From the NCBI RefSeq assembly GCF_040496035.1, contig NZ_JBEPJZ010000002.1, forward strand, positions 186,001 through 250,000: DNA of 64,000 nt, in the 5' to 3' direction. Made by a program: the position numbers and the translations under genes. Below the pieces are notes generated by a model, which made no database searches, was not told where the DNA came from, and worked only from the letters and a program-made list of their open reading frames with translations. Origin of the DNA: Agromyces sp. SYSU T00194. GTDB lineage: Bacteria; Actinomycetota; Actinomycetes; Actinomycetales; Microbacteriaceae. Every line of letters begins with the position of its first letter. Position 1 is the first letter of the stretch. Shown piece after piece: positions 28,251-40,642 of the stretch.

Positions 28251-28978
28251 CGACCCTGGCGATCGTGAGCCTGTTCCCCAGCCTGCTGAACGTCAACGGC
28301 GATGCCGAGAACGGCGACGTCCTCGCCGCGCGCGCCCGCTGGGCGGGGCTCGATGCGATGCACCTGCGGCTCGAGGACGCCGGCGAGATGCCGGTCGAGC
28401 CCGACGTGATCGTGCTGGGCTCGGGAACGGATGCGGCCGCGCACGTGGCCCGGGAACGCCTCGCGCCGCTCCACGACGACCTGCGCCGGTGGGCGACCGA
28501 GGGCGTGCGCATCCTCGGCGTCGGCATCGGCATGGAACTGCTCAGCTGGGGGATCGAGTTCGCGGACGGCGGCACCCTCGAGGGCCTCGGCATCGTGCCG
28601 GGGCGCGCGGTGCCGCGCGATGCGCGGGTGAGCGACGACCTCGTCGTGCGCACGAGGCACGGCCTGCTCGTCGGCTACGAGAACCACGCCCGCGACTACG
28701 TGGGCGCCGAGGCCTCGCCGCTCGGCCGCGTCGTCCGCGGCAGCGGCAACGGCCGCGACTCCGGGCAGGAGGGCGTGGTCATGGGATCCGTCATGGGCAC
28801 GCACCTGCACGGGCCGGTGCTCGCGAAGCACCCCGTGCTGGCCGACGCGATGCTGACCGCCGCCGCCGAGCGGCGCGGGGCGACGTACCGCGTCGCCGAC
28901 GCGGCATCCGTCGTCGACGGCTACGCCGACGCGGCGCGATCGACGATCCTCGAGCGCCTGGGCGTTTCCGCGGGCTGA
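28247..28978 (+). CDS. gatD: GatD-like class I glutamine amidotransferase lacking the catalytic cysteine
   Basis: GatD normally hydrolyses glutamine to feed ammonia to MurT. This 243-aa protein keeps the fold and several signatures: LNVNGDAENGDVLAARARW, VIVLGSGTDAA, YENHARDYVG, GNG, and GTHLHGPVLAKHP with the catalytic-type His188. The nucleophile elbow reads ILGVGIGMELLSWG, where Gly93 (codon 28523-28525) replaces the catalytic Cys. The whole protein has no cysteine, so it cannot act as a normal glutaminase. The start overlaps the murT stop, indicating a translationally coupled complex. It may be a structural partner or channel for another amine donor. Confidence 0.88.
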   Translation: MTTLAIVSLFPSLLNVNGDAENGDVLAARARWAGLDAMHLRLEDAGEMPVEPDVIVLGSGTDAAAHVARERLAPLHDDLRRWATEGVRILGVGIGMELLSWGIEFADGGTLEGLGIVPGRAVPRDARVSDDLVVRTRHGLLVGYENHARDYVGAEASPLGRVVRGSGNGRDSGQEGVVMGSVMGTHLHGPVLAKHPVLADAMLTAAAERRGATYRVADAASVVDGYADAARSTILERLGVSAG

Positions 28979-29018
28979 CCGCTCGGGTGGCGGCGCGTCG
29001 GCCCCGGGGGAACGACGA

Positions 29019-29053
29019 CGGCCCGCCCGGATCCGAGGATCGCGGACGGGCCG
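29019..29053. terminator. Bidirectional hairpin between gatD and the DUF7455 gene
   Basis: CGGCCCGCCCG pairs with CGGACGGGCCG (one G-T position) around a 13-nt loop. It lies between two convergent stops and has no T-tract. Confidence 0.65.
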
Positions 29054-29069
29054 GTGAGGTCGTCGAGCG

Positions 29070-29306
29070 CTAGGGGCGCGACTCCGAGACCAGGCGGCTG
29101 GACTCGTCGTGCCAGCTGTGCGCGATCTCGGAGAGCTTCTCCTGGTGCTTGCGGCCGTGGTGCGCGCAGAACAGCAGCTCGCCGTTGTTCACGACGACGC
29201 GGATGTACGCCTGCGCACCGCAGCTGTCGCAGCGGTCCAGCGCGGTGAGCTCGTGCGGCGGCTCGAGCTCATCGACCGCACCATCGGTCTCCGGGTATCG
29301 GGTCAT
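29070..29306 (-). CDS. Small zinc-finger-like protein (DUF7455 type)
   Basis: The 78-aa protein starts at MTRYPETDGAVDELEPP, with GGAGGAG upstream. It contains LTALDRCDSCGAQAYIRVVV and ELLFCAHHGRKH, giving a CxxC...CxxH-type metal-binding set. This is a conserved actinobacterial small protein, usually near sigA and the parE topoisomerase gene; its function is unknown. It is divergent from parE, and the 177-bp gap presumably holds both promoters. Confidence 0.88.
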   Translation of the reverse strand: MTRYPETDGAVDELEPPHELTALDRCDSCGAQAYIRVVVNNGELLFCAHHGRKHQEKLSEIAHSWHDESSRLVSESRP

Positions 29307-29483
29307 GGCTCCTCCTCCGTACGTGCACCGAATTCTTGGGTGCCTCCATGAAAGCACGGCCCGGCTGTGCGTTCGGCCCGGAGGGACGGTATTTCGCTCA
29401 ACGCGTACAGTGCGCCGACGGATGCCCCCGGGCGGGGTGTCGACGTCGGGGCGACGCCCGACGCGCGGGTAGTCTGGACGGTC

Positions 29484-31562
<2,079 letters not shown>

Positions 31563-31587
31563 CCCGGCGCCCGCCGGGGGAGGCGGG

Positions 31588-31609
31588 GGCGGATGCCGGG
31601 GCATCCGCC
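31588..31609. terminator. Hairpin of inverted CGGATGC motifs between parE and parC
   Basis: GGCGGATGC and GCATCCGCC form a perfect 9-bp stem around CGGG in the 81-bp gap between the convergent parE and parC stops. It may be a terminator. It is also a second example of the repeated heptamer arranged as an inverted pair. Confidence 0.5.
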
Positions 31610-31643
31610 GCACCCGTGCGGTCGGTCGCGGCGCGTCGTCCGC

Positions 31644-34121
31644 TCAGCCGACCCGGCGGCCGATCGCGCCGACGACCGCGTCGAGCGGGGTGCCCGACGC
31701 GTCGCGCTTGGCACCGGGCTCCGGCAGCGTGCGGGTGGCGCCGTCGGTGCCGACCGCGAGCGCGGGCTCGGGTCCGACCCAGGCGACGGAGAGCTCGGTC
31801 TCGCCCTTCAGGAAGCGCTGGGCGCGCACGCCGCCGGTGGCCCGGCCCTTGCCGGGGAACTCGGCGAACGCGCTGACCTTCGCCGAGCCGGGGTCCGTGC
31901 CCATGAGCGTCTCCCCGCCCGCGGCGACCGTCGCCACGACCGACTGCTCCACCTCGTCGGCGGCGAGCGCGGTGAAGTGCACGACGCGCGCGTCGGCGCC
32001 GAGCTTGATGCCCGCCATGCCGCCCGCCGCGGCGCCCTGCGGGCGCACCGACGATGCCGGGAAGTGCAGCAGCTGGGCGTCGGATGCCACGAAGACGAGT
32101 TCGGCGTCGTCGGGCGCCGGTGCCGCGGCGACCAGCTCGTCGCCGGGCTTCATCGCGATCACCTCGAAGTCGGGCCGGTTCGGGAACGCCGACGGGACGA
32201 CGCGCTTGACGACGCCCTGCTTCGTCCCCAGCGCGATCGGCACGTCGCCGGTCATCGGGACGACCGCGAGGATGCGCTCGGAGCGATCGGGCAGCGCGAG
32301 GTAGTCGTGCACCCGCACGCCCGCGCCGAGCTGCACCGAGTTCGGCGGGAGCGCCGGCAGCTCGAGCGGGGAGAACCGCACCAACCGGCCGCGACTCGTG
32401 ATCGCACCGATCTCGGTGCGGCTCGTGGTCGCGAGCGAGGAGCGCACCGCATCGTGCTTGCTGCGGCGCTTCGGCACGGTGATCACGGGCGGGCCGTCCT
32501 CGCCGACGGGGAGGTCGACGCGGGCGATGCGACCGGTGACGCCCAGGAGCACCCGGCAGGGGACGTCGGCGTGCTCGAGGTCCTCGGGGGCCTGCTTGCG
32601 GCGCTTGGCGCCGGCCGGCTGCTGCTTCGCCTCGGTCAGCAGCGTGCGCCGGGGCGATCCGTACCGCTCGGCGACGTCGCCGAGCTCGTCGGCGACGAGC
32701 GTGCGGATCGCGAGCTCGCTGGAGAGCAGTTCCTCGAGCTCGGCGATCTCGGCCAGCAGGGTGTCGCGCTCGGCCTCGAGCTCGATGCGGGAGAACTTCG
32801 TGAGGCGGCGCAGGCGCAGCTCGAGGATGTACTCGGCCTGCAGGGTGCTGAGGTCGAAGACGTCGATGAGGCGCGAACGGGCCTGCTCGGTGTCGTCGGA
32901 GGTGCGGATCACCTGGATGACCTCGTCGATGTCGAGGATCGCGATGAGCAGGCCCTCGACGAGGTGCAGCCGGTCCTTCCGCTTCGTGAGGCGGAACTGC
33001 GAGCGGCGCGTGACGACGCTCACGCGGTGGCCGATGTAGACCTGCAGGAGCTCGCGCAGCCCGAGCGTCTGCGGCTGGCCCTCGACGAGGGTCACGTTGT
33101 TGATGTTGAACGAGTCCTCGAGGGGGGTGAGGCGGTACAGCTGCTCGAGCACGGCCTGCGGGTTGAACCCGGTCTTCACGCCGATCACGAGGCGCATGCC
33201 GCGCTTGCGATCGGTGAGGTCGGTGACATCCGAGATGCCCGTGATCTTCTTGGCGTTGACGCCGTCCTTGATCTTCTCGATCACGCGCTCCGGACCCACG
33301 AGGTACGGGAGCTCGGTGACCACGAGGCCGGACTTGCGGGCCGTGAGCTGCTCGATGCTCACCTTCGCGCGGGTCTTGAACGAGCCGCGGCCGGTCGCGT
33401 AGGCGTCGCGGATGCCGCCGAGGCCGACGATCGTGCCCCCGGAGGGGAAGTCGGGCCCGGGCACGAACTCCATGAGCTCGTCGAGGCTCGCCTCGGGGTT
33501 CGCGATGAGGTGCTGGGCGGCCGCGGCGACCTCGTTCAGGTTGTGCGGCGCCATGTTGGTGGCCATGCCGACGGCGATGCCGCTCGCGCCGTTGACGAGC
33601 AGCCCGGGGATCGCCGCGGGCAGCACCTCGGGCTGCAGGAACGAGTTGTCGTAGTTCGGCACGAAGTCGACGACGTCCTCGTCGAGGCTCTCGACCATCG
33701 CCAGCGCCGGGGGTGCCAGGCGCGCCTCGGTGTACCGCGGGGCGGCCGGGCCGTCGTCGAGCGAGCCGAAGTTGCCGTGCCCGTCGACGAACGGCACGCG
33801 CAGGCTGAACGCCTGGGCCATGCGCACGAGCGCGTCGTAGATCGCCGCGTCGCCGTGCGGGTGCAGGCGTCCCATGACCTCGCCCACGACGCGCGCGGAC
33901 TTCACGTGGCCGCGGTCGGGGCGCAGGCCCATCTCGCTCATCTGGAACAGGATGCGGCGCTGCACCGGCTTCAGGCCGTCGCGCGCGTCGGGCAGCGCCC
34001 GGGAGTAGATGACGGAGTAGGCGTACTCGAGGAACGAGCCCTGCATCTCGGACGCGACGTCGACGTCCTCGATGCGTTCGGCGATCTGGTCGTCAGCGGG
34101 CAGCTCAGGCGTTCGGGACAT
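31644..34121 (-). CDS. parC: DNA topoisomerase IV subunit A (type IIA)
   Basis: This is the DNA-cleaving subunit partnering ParE. The 825-aa protein has the winged-helix/tower region ([40 protein letters not shown]) and the active-site Tyr in [14 protein letters not shown]-terminal beta-pinwheel follows ([34 protein letters not shown]). I see no canonical GyrA box (QRRGGKG), supporting ParC. The ATG at 34121 ([11 protein letters not shown]) was chosen over a GTG 33 nt upstream that lacks a ribosome-binding site. Confidence 0.92.
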   Translation of the reverse strand: MSRTPELPADDQIAERIEDVDVASEMQGSFLEYAYSVIYSRALPDARDGLKPVQRRILFQMSEMGLRPDRGHVKSARVVGEVMGRLHPHGDAAIYDALVRMAQAFSLRVPFVDGHGNFGSLDDGPAAPRYTEARLAPPALAMVESLDEDVVDFVPNYDNSFLQPEVLPAAIPGLLVNGASGIAVGMATNMAPHNLNEVAAAAQHLIANPEASLDELMEFVPGPDFPSGGTIVGLGGIRDAYATGRGSFKTRAKVSIEQLTARKSGLVVTELPYLVGPERVIEKIKDGVNAKKITGISDVTDLTDRKRGMRLVIGVKTGFNPQAVLEQLYRLTPLEDSFNINNVTLVEGQPQTLGLRELLQVYIGHRVSVVTRRSQFRLTKRKDRLHLVEGLLIAILDIDEVIQVIRTSDDTEQARSRLIDVFDLSTLQAEYILELRLRRLTKFSRIELEAERDTLLAEIAELEELLSSELAIRTLVADELGDVAERYGSPRRTLLTEAKQQPAGAKRRKQAPEDLEHADVPCRVLLGVTGRIARVDLPVGEDGPPVITVPKRRSKHDAVRSSLATTSRTEIGAITSRGRLVRFSPLELPALPPNSVQLGAGVRVHDYLALPDRSERILAVVPMTGDVPIALGTKQGVVKRVVPSAFPNRPDFEVIAMKPGDELVAAAPAPDDAELVFVASDAQLLHFPASSVRPQGAAAGGMAGIKLGADARVVHFTALAADEVEQSVVATVAAGGETLMGTDPGSAKVSAFAEFPGKGRATGGVRAQRFLKGETELSVAWVGPEPALAVGTDGATRTLPEPGAKRDASGTPLDAVVGAIGRRVG

Positions 34122-34196
34122 CCGTGCTCTCGATCGGGCGTGCCGCGAGGGCACGGGTTCACAGGGGGTCGCCCGGCCTGTGCCAGACTGGGCGCG

Positions 34197-35345
34197 ATGC
34201 GAGCCATGCTACCCGTCGCCGCCCCCGATGCCCCGCGGCTCACCGACGTGCTGGCGAGTGCGATCGAGAGCGTGCAGGGCCTGCCGAACCGGCTCGACCT
34301 CCCCGCCGCGGACGTCGCGATCGTCGTGCTCGTGGACGGCCTCGGCGCGTCCAACCTGCGGGCCCGGGCCGGGCACGCCCGCCGGCTCTCCGCGCGGTTC
34401 GGCAAGCGCGACGTCGTCCGCACGGTGTTCCCCTCCACGACCGCGGCGGGCATCACCACGTTCGCGACGGGTCTCGAACCGGGCACGCACGGCCTCGTCG
34501 GCTACCGGGTGTTCGACGCCGCGGCCGACCGCACCGTGAACGTGCTGAGCGGCTGGGACGTCGAGGGCACCGACCCCGTGGCGTGGCAGCCGCACCCGAC
34601 CCTCTTCGACGCGGCCGTCGCCCGAGGCATCCGGGCGGTCGCGGTCGGCCCGGCGAGGTACCGCTCGTCCGGGTTCACGCGCGCTGCGCTGCGCGGTGCC
34701 GAGTACGTCGGCGCCGATTCGGTCGAGTCGCGCTTCGCCGCCGCGGGCGAACTCGCCGAGGCGGGGGGTCCGGCGGTCGTCTACGTCTACGTGCCGGAGC
34801 TCGACATGGCCGCGCACGCGGTGGGCTGGGAGTCGGACCGCTGGCTGGGGGAGCTGGAGCGGCTCGACGCCGCGTACGGCGACCTCGAGCGGCGGATGCC
34901 CCGGGGCGCGGGCCTGCTCGTGACCGCCGACCACGGCGTGCTCGACGTGGCCGCGCACCGGCACGTGCTGATCGACCGGGACCCCGCGCTCGTCGACGGC
35001 GTGCGGCACGTCGCTGGCGATCCGCGCTGCCTCTACCTGACCTTCGAGCCGGGTCTCGGCGCGGCGGAGCGCGCAGCGCTCGTGGCGCGGTGGCGCGAGG
35101 CCGAGGAGTCCCGTGCGTGGGTGCTCACGCGCGAGGAGGCGATCGCCTCGGGCGCGTTCGGCCCCGTCGCATCCGTCGTCGAGTCGCGCATCGGCGACCT
35201 CGTGGTCGCGGCGCGCTCGCAGGTCGCGTACTACGACGGGCGCGATCCGAACCCCGGCCCGCGCGCCATGGTGGGCCAGCACGGCTCGGCGACCGACGAC
35301 GAGGTGCGGGTGCCGCTCGTCCGCGCCGGGGCGTACGCCCGCTAG
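34197..35345 (+). CDS. Alkaline-phosphatase-superfamily phosphodiesterase (nucleotide pyrophosphatase type)
   Basis: The 382-aa protein has the metal-binding and nucleophile motifs of the type I phosphodiesterase/nucleotide pyrophosphatase family: [30 protein letters not shown] with a Thr nucleophile, [22 protein letters not shown] and TADHGVLDV. No signal peptide is seen, so it is probably cytoplasmic. The substrate is unknown. CAGACT lies 7 nt before the ATG. It is divergent from parC, and its TAG stop overlaps the stop of the facing DUF3043 gene within the palindrome CTAG. Confidence 0.87.
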   Translation: MRAMLPVAAPDAPRLTDVLASAIESVQGLPNRLDLPAADVAIVVLVDGLGASNLRARAGHARRLSARFGKRDVVRTVFPSTTAAGITTFATGLEPGTHGLVGYRVFDAAADRTVNVLSGWDVEGTDPVAWQPHPTLFDAAVARGIRAVAVGPARYRSSGFTRAALRGAEYVGADSVESRFAAAGELAEAGGPAVVYVYVPELDMAAHAVGWESDRWLGELERLDAAYGDLERRMPRGAGLLVTADHGVLDVAAHRHVLIDRDPALVDGVRHVAGDPRCLYLTFEPGLGAAERAALVARWREAEESRAWVLTREEAIASGAFGPVASVVESRIGDLVVAARSQVAYYDGRDPNPGPRAMVGQHGSATDDEVRVPLVRAGAYAR

Positions 35346-35929
35346 CTCGGGTAGTTCCCGCGCTTGACCTGCGGCTTCGGCAGGCGCATCGGGCGCAGCT
35401 GCAGCGCGCGCATCGCGGCGTACCAGCGGATGCCGCCCTCGACGCGCGTCTCGCCGAACTTCGCGGCGAGCTTCTTGCGCAGGGTGCGGCCGAGCAGGAG
35501 CACGTCGATCACGGCGGCGATGAAGAACACCCAGAGCGCCATGGTGCCGATGATCTGCGTCTCGTAGCTCGGGATGAACGTGAGGATGATCACGAGGAAC
35601 ATCACCGGGATGAGGATCTCGCCCAGGCTGAAGCGCGCGTCCACGTAGTCGCGGATGTACTTCTTCTGCGGGCCGCGGTCGCGCTGCGGGAGGTAGCGCT
35701 CGTCGCCCGCCGCCATGCCGACCCGGGCGCGTTCGCGCGCCTCGGCCGACTTGGCCTTCTGGATGCGGGCCGCCTCCTTGCGGTCGTTCGGCACGAGCGG
35801 CCGCTTGCGTGCGGCCTCCTGCTCGGCGCGGGACGGCGTCGGTGCGCCCTTGCCCTTCGGTGCCGGCGCCTTCGCGGCGTCGTCGCCGGTGGGTGCCTGG
35901 TCGGTCTCGTTGCTGGGGGTCTTGGCCAC
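35342..35929 (-). CDS. DUF3043 membrane protein
   Basis: The 195-aa protein has a charged, Lys/Arg/Ala-rich N-terminal half (RKRPLVPNDRKEAARIQKAK, RDRGPQKKYIRDYVDAR). Two transmembrane helices follow (about residues 105-125 and 130-150), then a basic tail. This is the conserved actinobacterial DUF3043 family, function unknown. The GTG start (VAKTPSNETD) follows GAGGATCAGAC. The gene is divergent from the M20 dipeptidase, with 40 bp between the starts. Confidence 0.88.
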   Translation of the reverse strand: MAKTPSNETDQAPTGDDAAKAPAPKGKGAPTPSRAEQEAARKRPLVPNDRKEAARIQKAKSAEARERARVGMAAGDERYLPQRDRGPQKKYIRDYVDARFSLGEILIPVMFLVIILTFIPSYETQIIGTMALWVFFIAAVIDVLLLGRTLRKKLAAKFGETRVEGGIRWYAAMRALQLRPMRLPKPQVKRGNYPS

Positions 35930-35969
35930 GTCTGATCCTCGGATTGCCGGTCCCCTTAAGATTACCCGC

Positions 35970-37394
35970 ATGAACGAGCCTGCCCCGACCGGGAGCGACC
36001 ACCCGTCCGCCGACGAGCGCGAGGAGCGCGTCCGGGAGGCGGTCGACGCCGGCTTCCCGACCACCGTGGCGGAGCTCTCGCGACTCGTGCGCATCCCGTC
36101 GGTCGCCTGGGACGGCTTCGACCCCGCACACGTCGCGGAGAGTGCGGAGGCCGTCGCGGAACTGCTGCGCGGCACGGGCGTCTTCGACACCGTCGACATC
36201 GCGCGCGCGCCGGTCGGCGACGACCCCGCCGTGCTCGGCCAGCCGGCGGTGCTCGCCCGGCGCGCCGCGCGCAACGGCCGCCCGACCGTGCTGCTCTACG
36301 CGCACCACGACGTGCAGCCGCCGGGGGAGGACGCCGACTGGGACTCGCCGCCGTTCGAGCCCACCGCCCGCGGCGACCGCCTGTACGGGCGCGGGGCCGC
36401 CGACGACAAGGCCGGCGTCATGGCGCACGTCGCCGCGGTCCGCGCGCTCGCATCCACGGCCGAGTCGATCGACCTCGGCATCGCGCTGTTCATCGAGGGC
36501 GAGGAGGAGGACGGATCGCGCTCGTTCGCGAACTTCCTGGAGGTGCACCGCGACGCGCTCGCCGCCGACGCGATCATCGTCGCGGACTCGACGAACTGGG
36601 ACGTCGAGACGCCGGCCCTCACGGTCGCCCTGCGCGGCAACGTCACCTGCCGGGTCACGGTCTCCACGCTCGCGCACGCGTCGCACTCGGGCATGTTCGG
36701 CGGTGCGGTGCCCGACGCGATGATGGCGATGATCCGCCTGCTCGACACGTTGCACGACGCCGACGGCGCGGTCGCCGTCGACGGGCTCCGCTCGATCGAG
36801 ATGGAGACCCCGCCGTACGATGAGGAGCAGCTCCGCGGCGAGGCCGGCCTGCTCGACGGCGTCACGCCGATCGGCCGCGGCAGCATCCCGCACCGGCTCT
36901 GGGCGCAGCCGTCGATCACCGTCACCGGCACCTCCGCACCGCGTCTCGTGGACGCCTCGAACACGCTCGCCCCGTCGGTCACGATGAAGCTCAGCGTGCG
37001 CGTGGCCCCCGGCCAGCAGGCGGCGGAGGCCGCGGCGGCGATCGAGCGGCACCTGCGCGCGCAGGCCCCCTTCGGCGCGCACGTCGACATCGACGACGTC
37101 GTCACGGGCGATCCGTTCCTCGTCGACACCGACGGCTGGGCGGTCGACGCGATCATGGGCGCGATGGCCGACACCTGGCCGCAGGCCCCGGTCCAGACCG
37201 GCATCGGCGGTTCGATCCCCTTCATCGCCGACCTGACCCGGGTCTTCCCGGACGCGCAGATCCTGGTCACGGGCGTCGAGGACCCCGACTCGCGCGCGCA
37301 CAGCCCGAACGAGTCGCTGCACCTGGGGGCGTTCAAGCGGGCCGTGCTGACCGAGGCGCTCTTCCTGGCCCGGCTGGACGCGCGCACCGACTGA
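35970..37394 (+). CDS. M20-family dipeptidase/metallopeptidase
   Basis: The 474-aa protein is a di-zinc M20 peptidase with VLLYAHHDVQPPGEDADW (metal His and Asp), LYGRGAADDKAG, FIEGEEEDGS (catalytic and metal Glu) and the dimerisation domain starting near VALRGNVTCRVTV. HSPNE close to the C-terminus supplies the last ligands. Such enzymes cleave dipeptides in the cytoplasm; the specificity is not visible. TAAGAT at 35957-35962 ends 7 nt before the ATG, suggesting a leaderless mRNA. Confidence 0.93.
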   Translation: MNEPAPTGSDHPSADEREERVREAVDAGFPTTVAELSRLVRIPSVAWDGFDPAHVAESAEAVAELLRGTGVFDTVDIARAPVGDDPAVLGQPAVLARRAARNGRPTVLLYAHHDVQPPGEDADWDSPPFEPTARGDRLYGRGAADDKAGVMAHVAAVRALASTAESIDLGIALFIEGEEEDGSRSFANFLEVHRDALAADAIIVADSTNWDVETPALTVALRGNVTCRVTVSTLAHASHSGMFGGAVPDAMMAMIRLLDTLHDADGAVAVDGLRSIEMETPPYDEEQLRGEAGLLDGVTPIGRGSIPHRLWAQPSITVTGTSAPRLVDASNTLAPSVTMKLSVRVAPGQQAAEAAAAIERHLRAQAPFGAHVDIDDVVTGDPFLVDTDGWAVDAIMGAMADTWPQAPVQTGIGGSIPFIADLTRVFPDAQILVTGVEDPDSRAHSPNESLHLGAFKRAVLTEALFLARLDARTD

Positions 37395-37475
37395 GCCCGC
37401 CCGGGCCCCCGCCGCATCCGCCCGGGGTAGAATCGCACCGGACACCCCGTCAGCCGCGATCGTTCGAGGAGCACC

Positions 37476-37832
37476 ATGACGCAGACCATCCCCGCCGAGA
37501 CGGCCGCCCACGGCGTCAGCCTGAGCGACAACGCCGCAGCCAAGGTGAAGAGCCTGCTCGAGCAGGAGGGTCGCGACGACCTGCGCCTGCGCGTGGCGGT
37601 GCAGCCGGGCGGATGCTCCGGGCTGATCTACCAGCTCTACTTCGACGAGCGCCTGCTCGACGGCGACGCGACCGTCGACTTCGACGGCGTCGAGGTCATC
37701 GTCGACCGCATGTCGGTGCCCTACCTCGACGGTGCGGCGATCGACTTCGAGGACACCATCCAGAAGCAGGGCTTCACGATCGACAACCCGAACGCGCAGG
37801 GCAGCTGCGCGTGCGGCGACTCGTTCCACTGA
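37476..37832 (+). CDS. erpA: A-type iron-sulfur carrier (HesB/IscA/ErpA family)
   Basis: The 118-aa protein accepts and delivers Fe-S clusters. It has the three conserved cysteines: one in VQPGGCSGLIYQLYF and two in the C-terminal GSCACGDSFH. GAGGAGCACC precedes the ATG. It lies just upstream of the cytochrome oxidase genes but is separated from them by a strong hairpin. Members are named ErpA, IscA or SufA; the exact subtype is not decided by sequence alone. Confidence 0.93.
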   Translation: MTQTIPAETAAHGVSLSDNAAAKVKSLLEQEGRDDLRLRVAVQPGGCSGLIYQLYFDERLLDGDATVDFDGVEVIVDRMSVPYLDGAAIDFEDTIQKQGFTIDNPNAQGSCACGDSFH

Positions 37833-37842
37833 GCTGAATCGA

Positions 37843-37879
37843 CCGAAGCGGGGGCGGCCACGGGCCGCCCCCGCTTCGG
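37843..37879. terminator. Strong hairpin after erpA
   Basis: CCGAAGCGGGGGCGGCC pairs perfectly over 17 bp with GGCCGCCCCCGCTTCGG around the loop ACG, 10 nt after the erpA stop. No T-tract follows, as is usual for terminators in high-GC actinobacteria. Confidence 0.85.
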
Positions 37880-38012
37880 CGTACCCGGATGCGGGCGACG
37901 GCAAGGCGACGCGGCGGTGGGCCGTGCACACGGTGGGCTGCGCGTCGGAGTAGGCTAGGGATCGATCACCACTTCACTGAGAAGTGCCTACGAATCTCCC
38001 GAAAGGTCACCG

Positions 38013-38900
38013 GTGCGCCAGAACCGCCGTCTCCGATGGGCTGCTCTTCCGATCGCAGCGACACTCACAATCGTCCTCGCCGGATGCACGCAGGCGCAGT
38101 TGAACGGTTTCCTGCCGGGCTTCGTCGAGGGGGAGGAGCCCGTCACCAACCACACCGAGCGCGTCTCGGGACTGTGGGTCACCTCGTGGCTCGTGCTGCT
38201 GGTCGTCGGCGTGGTGACCTGGGGCCTCACGATCTGGGCGGTCGTCGTGTACCGCCGCCGACGCGGCCAGACCGGCCTCCCGGTGCAGCTCCGGTACAAC
38301 ATGCCGATCGAGGTGTTCTACACGGTCGTGCCGCTCATCCTGGTGCTGGGCTTCTTCGCCTTCACGGTGCGCGACCAGAACGCCATCGAGGCGCGGTACG
38401 AGAACCCGGACGTCACGATCGAGGTCATCGCGAAGCAGTGGGCCTGGGACTTCAACTACGTCGATGAGGACGTGTACTCGCCCGGCATCCAGGGCCAGGT
38501 CGAGGACGGCGGATCGTTGGTCGAGTCCGAGGTGCCGACCCTGGTGCTCCCGGTGAACGCGAAGATCGAGATCGAGCTCGAGTCGCGCGACGTCATCCAC
38601 TCCTTCTGGGTCGTCGACTTCCTCTACAAGAAGGACATGTACCCCGGCAAGACCAACTACATGTCGGTCGAGCCCACCCGCGAGGGCACGTATGCCGGCA
38701 AGTGCGCCGAGCTCTGCGGCGAGTACCACTCGCTGATGCTCTTCAACGTCGAGGTCGTCTCGCAGGCCGAGTACGACGCCTACATCCAGTCGCTGCGCGA
38801 CGCCGGCCAGACCGGCCAGCTGTCGAGCGAGTACGACCGCAACCAGAACCTGCCGGGCACGGGCGCGCCCGAGGTCGTCGAGCACGAAGAGGAGAACTGA
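38013..38900 (+). CDS. ctaC: Cytochrome c oxidase subunit II
   Basis: CtaC carries the CuA center that accepts electrons from the bc1 complex's cytochrome c domains. The 295-aa protein has a lipoprotein signal (IVLAGC, Cys25), two transmembrane helices, and the periplasmic cupredoxin domain with VIHSFWV and the CuA set [12 protein letters not shown]. The GTG start lies behind AAAGG. It heads ctaC-ctaD-ctaF, with 5 nt to ctaD. TAGGCT at 37951-37956 is a possible -10 element. Confidence 0.96.
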   Translation: MRQNRRLRWAALPIAATLTIVLAGCTQAQLNGFLPGFVEGEEPVTNHTERVSGLWVTSWLVLLVVGVVTWGLTIWAVVVYRRRRGQTGLPVQLRYNMPIEVFYTVVPLILVLGFFAFTVRDQNAIEARYENPDVTIEVIAKQWAWDFNYVDEDVYSPGIQGQVEDGGSLVESEVPTLVLPVNAKIEIELESRDVIHSFWVVDFLYKKDMYPGKTNYMSVEPTREGTYAGKCAELCGEYHSLMLFNVEVVSQAEYDAYIQSLRDAGQTGQLSSEYDRNQNLPGTGAPEVVEHEEEN

Positions 38901-38905
38901 GCGAC

Positions 38906-40642
38906 ATGAGCACCACTGCCGCACCGGCCAGGCCGAGCGCCGCCGCGTCGCCCTTCGGCCCGCCGTCGGTCGAGCGCAAGGGCAACGTCCTCGTCCGGTG
39001 GATCACCTCCACCGACCACAAGGTCATCGGGTACCTGTACCTGATCACCTCGTTCATCTACTTCTGCATCGGCGGCGTCATGGCGCTGATCATCCGCGCC
39101 CAGCTGTTCGAGCCGGGCCTGGAGATCCTCCAGACCCGCGAGCAGTACAACCAGCTGTTCACGATGCACGGCACGATCATGCTGCTGATGTTCGCGACGC
39201 CGCTGTTCGCGGGCTTCGCGAACGTGCTGATGCCGCTGCAGATCGGCGCGCCCGACGTCGCGTTCCCGCGTCTGAACGCGCTGGCGTACTGGCTGTTCAA
39301 CTTCGGCTCGCTCATGGCGGTCGCCGGCTTCCTCACCCCCCAGGGTGCGGCCTCGTTCGGCTGGTTCGCCTACCAGCCACTGGCATCGACGACGTTCTCA
39401 CCGGGCATCGGCGGCAACCTCTGGATGCTCGGCCTCGGCATGTCGGGCTTCGGCACGATCATGGGCGCGGTGAACTTCATCACCACGATCATCACGATGC
39501 GCGCGCCGGGCATGACCATGTTCCGCATGCCGATCTTCACCTGGAACACCCTGGTCACGTCGATCCTGGTGCTCCTCGCGTTCCCGGTGCTCGCAGCGGC
39601 GATCCTGGCCGCGTCGGCCGACCGCATCTTCGGCGCCCATATCTACGATCCGGCCAACGGCGGCGTCATCCTCTGGCAGCACCTGTTCTGGTTCTTCGGC
39701 CATCCCGAGGTGTACATCATCGCGCTGCCGTTCTTCGGCATCGTGTCGGAGATCTTCCCGGTGTTCAGCCGGAAGCCGATCTTCGGCTACAAGACCCTCG
39801 TGTACGCGACCATCGCGATCGCGGCCCTCTCGGTCACGGTCTGGGCGCACCACATGTACGTCACCGGTTCGGTGCTGCTGCCGTTCTTCGCGCTGCTGAC
39901 GATGCTCATCGCCGTTCCGACGGGCGTGAAGATCTTCAACTGGATCGGCACGATGTGGCGCGGCTCGATCACGTTCGAGATGCCGCTCGTGTGGTCGCTC
40001 GGCTTCCTCATCACGTTCGTGTTCGGTGGCCTCACGGGCGTCATCCTCGCCTCGCCGCCGCTCGACTTCCACGTGTCCGACAGCTACTTCGTGGTGGCGC
40101 ACTTCCACTACGTCGTCTTCGGCACGGTCGTGTTCGCCATGTTCGCCGGGTTCTACTTCTGGTGGCCGAAGTGGACCGGCAAGATGCTCAGCGAGCGCCT
40201 CGGCGCGTGGCACTTCTGGCTGCTGTTCATCGGCTTCCACACGACGTTCCTCATCCAGCACTGGCTGGGCGTCGTGGGCATGCCCCGCCGGTACTACTCG
40301 TACCTGCCCGAGGACAACATCACCTGGATGAACCAGCTGTCGACGATCGGCGCAATGATCCTCGCGGTCTCGATGATCCCGTTCTTCCTGAACGTCTTCA
40401 TCACCGCCCGGCGTGCGCCGAAGGTGACCGTCAACGACCCGTGGGGTTACGGCCGCTCGCTCGAGTGGGCGACCAGCTGCCCGCCGCCGCGGCACAACTT
40501 CACCTCGATCCCGCGCATCCGCTCGGAGTCGCCGGCGTTCGACCTCAACCACCCCGAGGCAGCGCTTCCGATCGGCATCGGGCCGGCGAAGGACGCCCCG
40601 GATGCTCCGACCTACGAGGTCACCGAAGGGAAGGTCAAGTAG
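38906..40642 (+). CDS. ctaD: Cytochrome c oxidase subunit I
   Basis: CtaD is the catalytic subunit reducing O2 at the heme a3-CuB site and pumping protons. The 578-aa protein has about twelve transmembrane helices. Visible signatures are [15 protein letters not shown] (heme a His), [14 protein letters not shown] (CuB His with the cross-linked Tyr), VWAHHMY (two CuB His) and [11 protein letters not shown] (heme a and a3 His). It starts 5 nt after ctaC and abuts ctaF directly. Confidence 0.98.
   Translation: MSTTAAPARPSAAASPFGPPSVERKGNVLVRWITSTDHKVIGYLYLITSFIYFCIGGVMALIIRAQLFEPGLEILQTREQYNQLFTMHGTIMLLMFATPLFAGFANVLMPLQIGAPDVAFPRLNALAYWLFNFGSLMAVAGFLTPQGAASFGWFAYQPLASTTFSPGIGGNLWMLGLGMSGFGTIMGAVNFITTIITMRAPGMTMFRMPIFTWNTLVTSILVLLAFPVLAAAILAASADRIFGAHIYDPANGGVILWQHLFWFFGHPEVYIIALPFFGIVSEIFPVFSRKPIFGYKTLVYATIAIAALSVTVWAHHMYVTGSVLLPFFALLTMLIAVPTGVKIFNWIGTMWRGSITFEMPLVWSLGFLITFVFGGLTGVILASPPLDFHVSDSYFVVAHFHYVVFGTVVFAMFAGFYFWWPKWTGKMLSERLGAWHFWLLFIGFHTTFLIQHWLGVVGMPRRYYSYLPEDNITWMNQLSTIGAMILAVSMIPFFLNVFITARRAPKVTVNDPWGYGRSLEWATSCPPPRHNFTSIPRIRSESPAFDLNHPEAALPIGIGPAKDAPDAPTYEVTEGKVK

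Noticed and set aside
37970..37986. CACTTC-ACTGA-GAAGTG inverted repeat upstream of ctaC as an operator
   Set aside because: Only a 6-bp stem, no second copy in the window and no known regulator match; within chance expectation.
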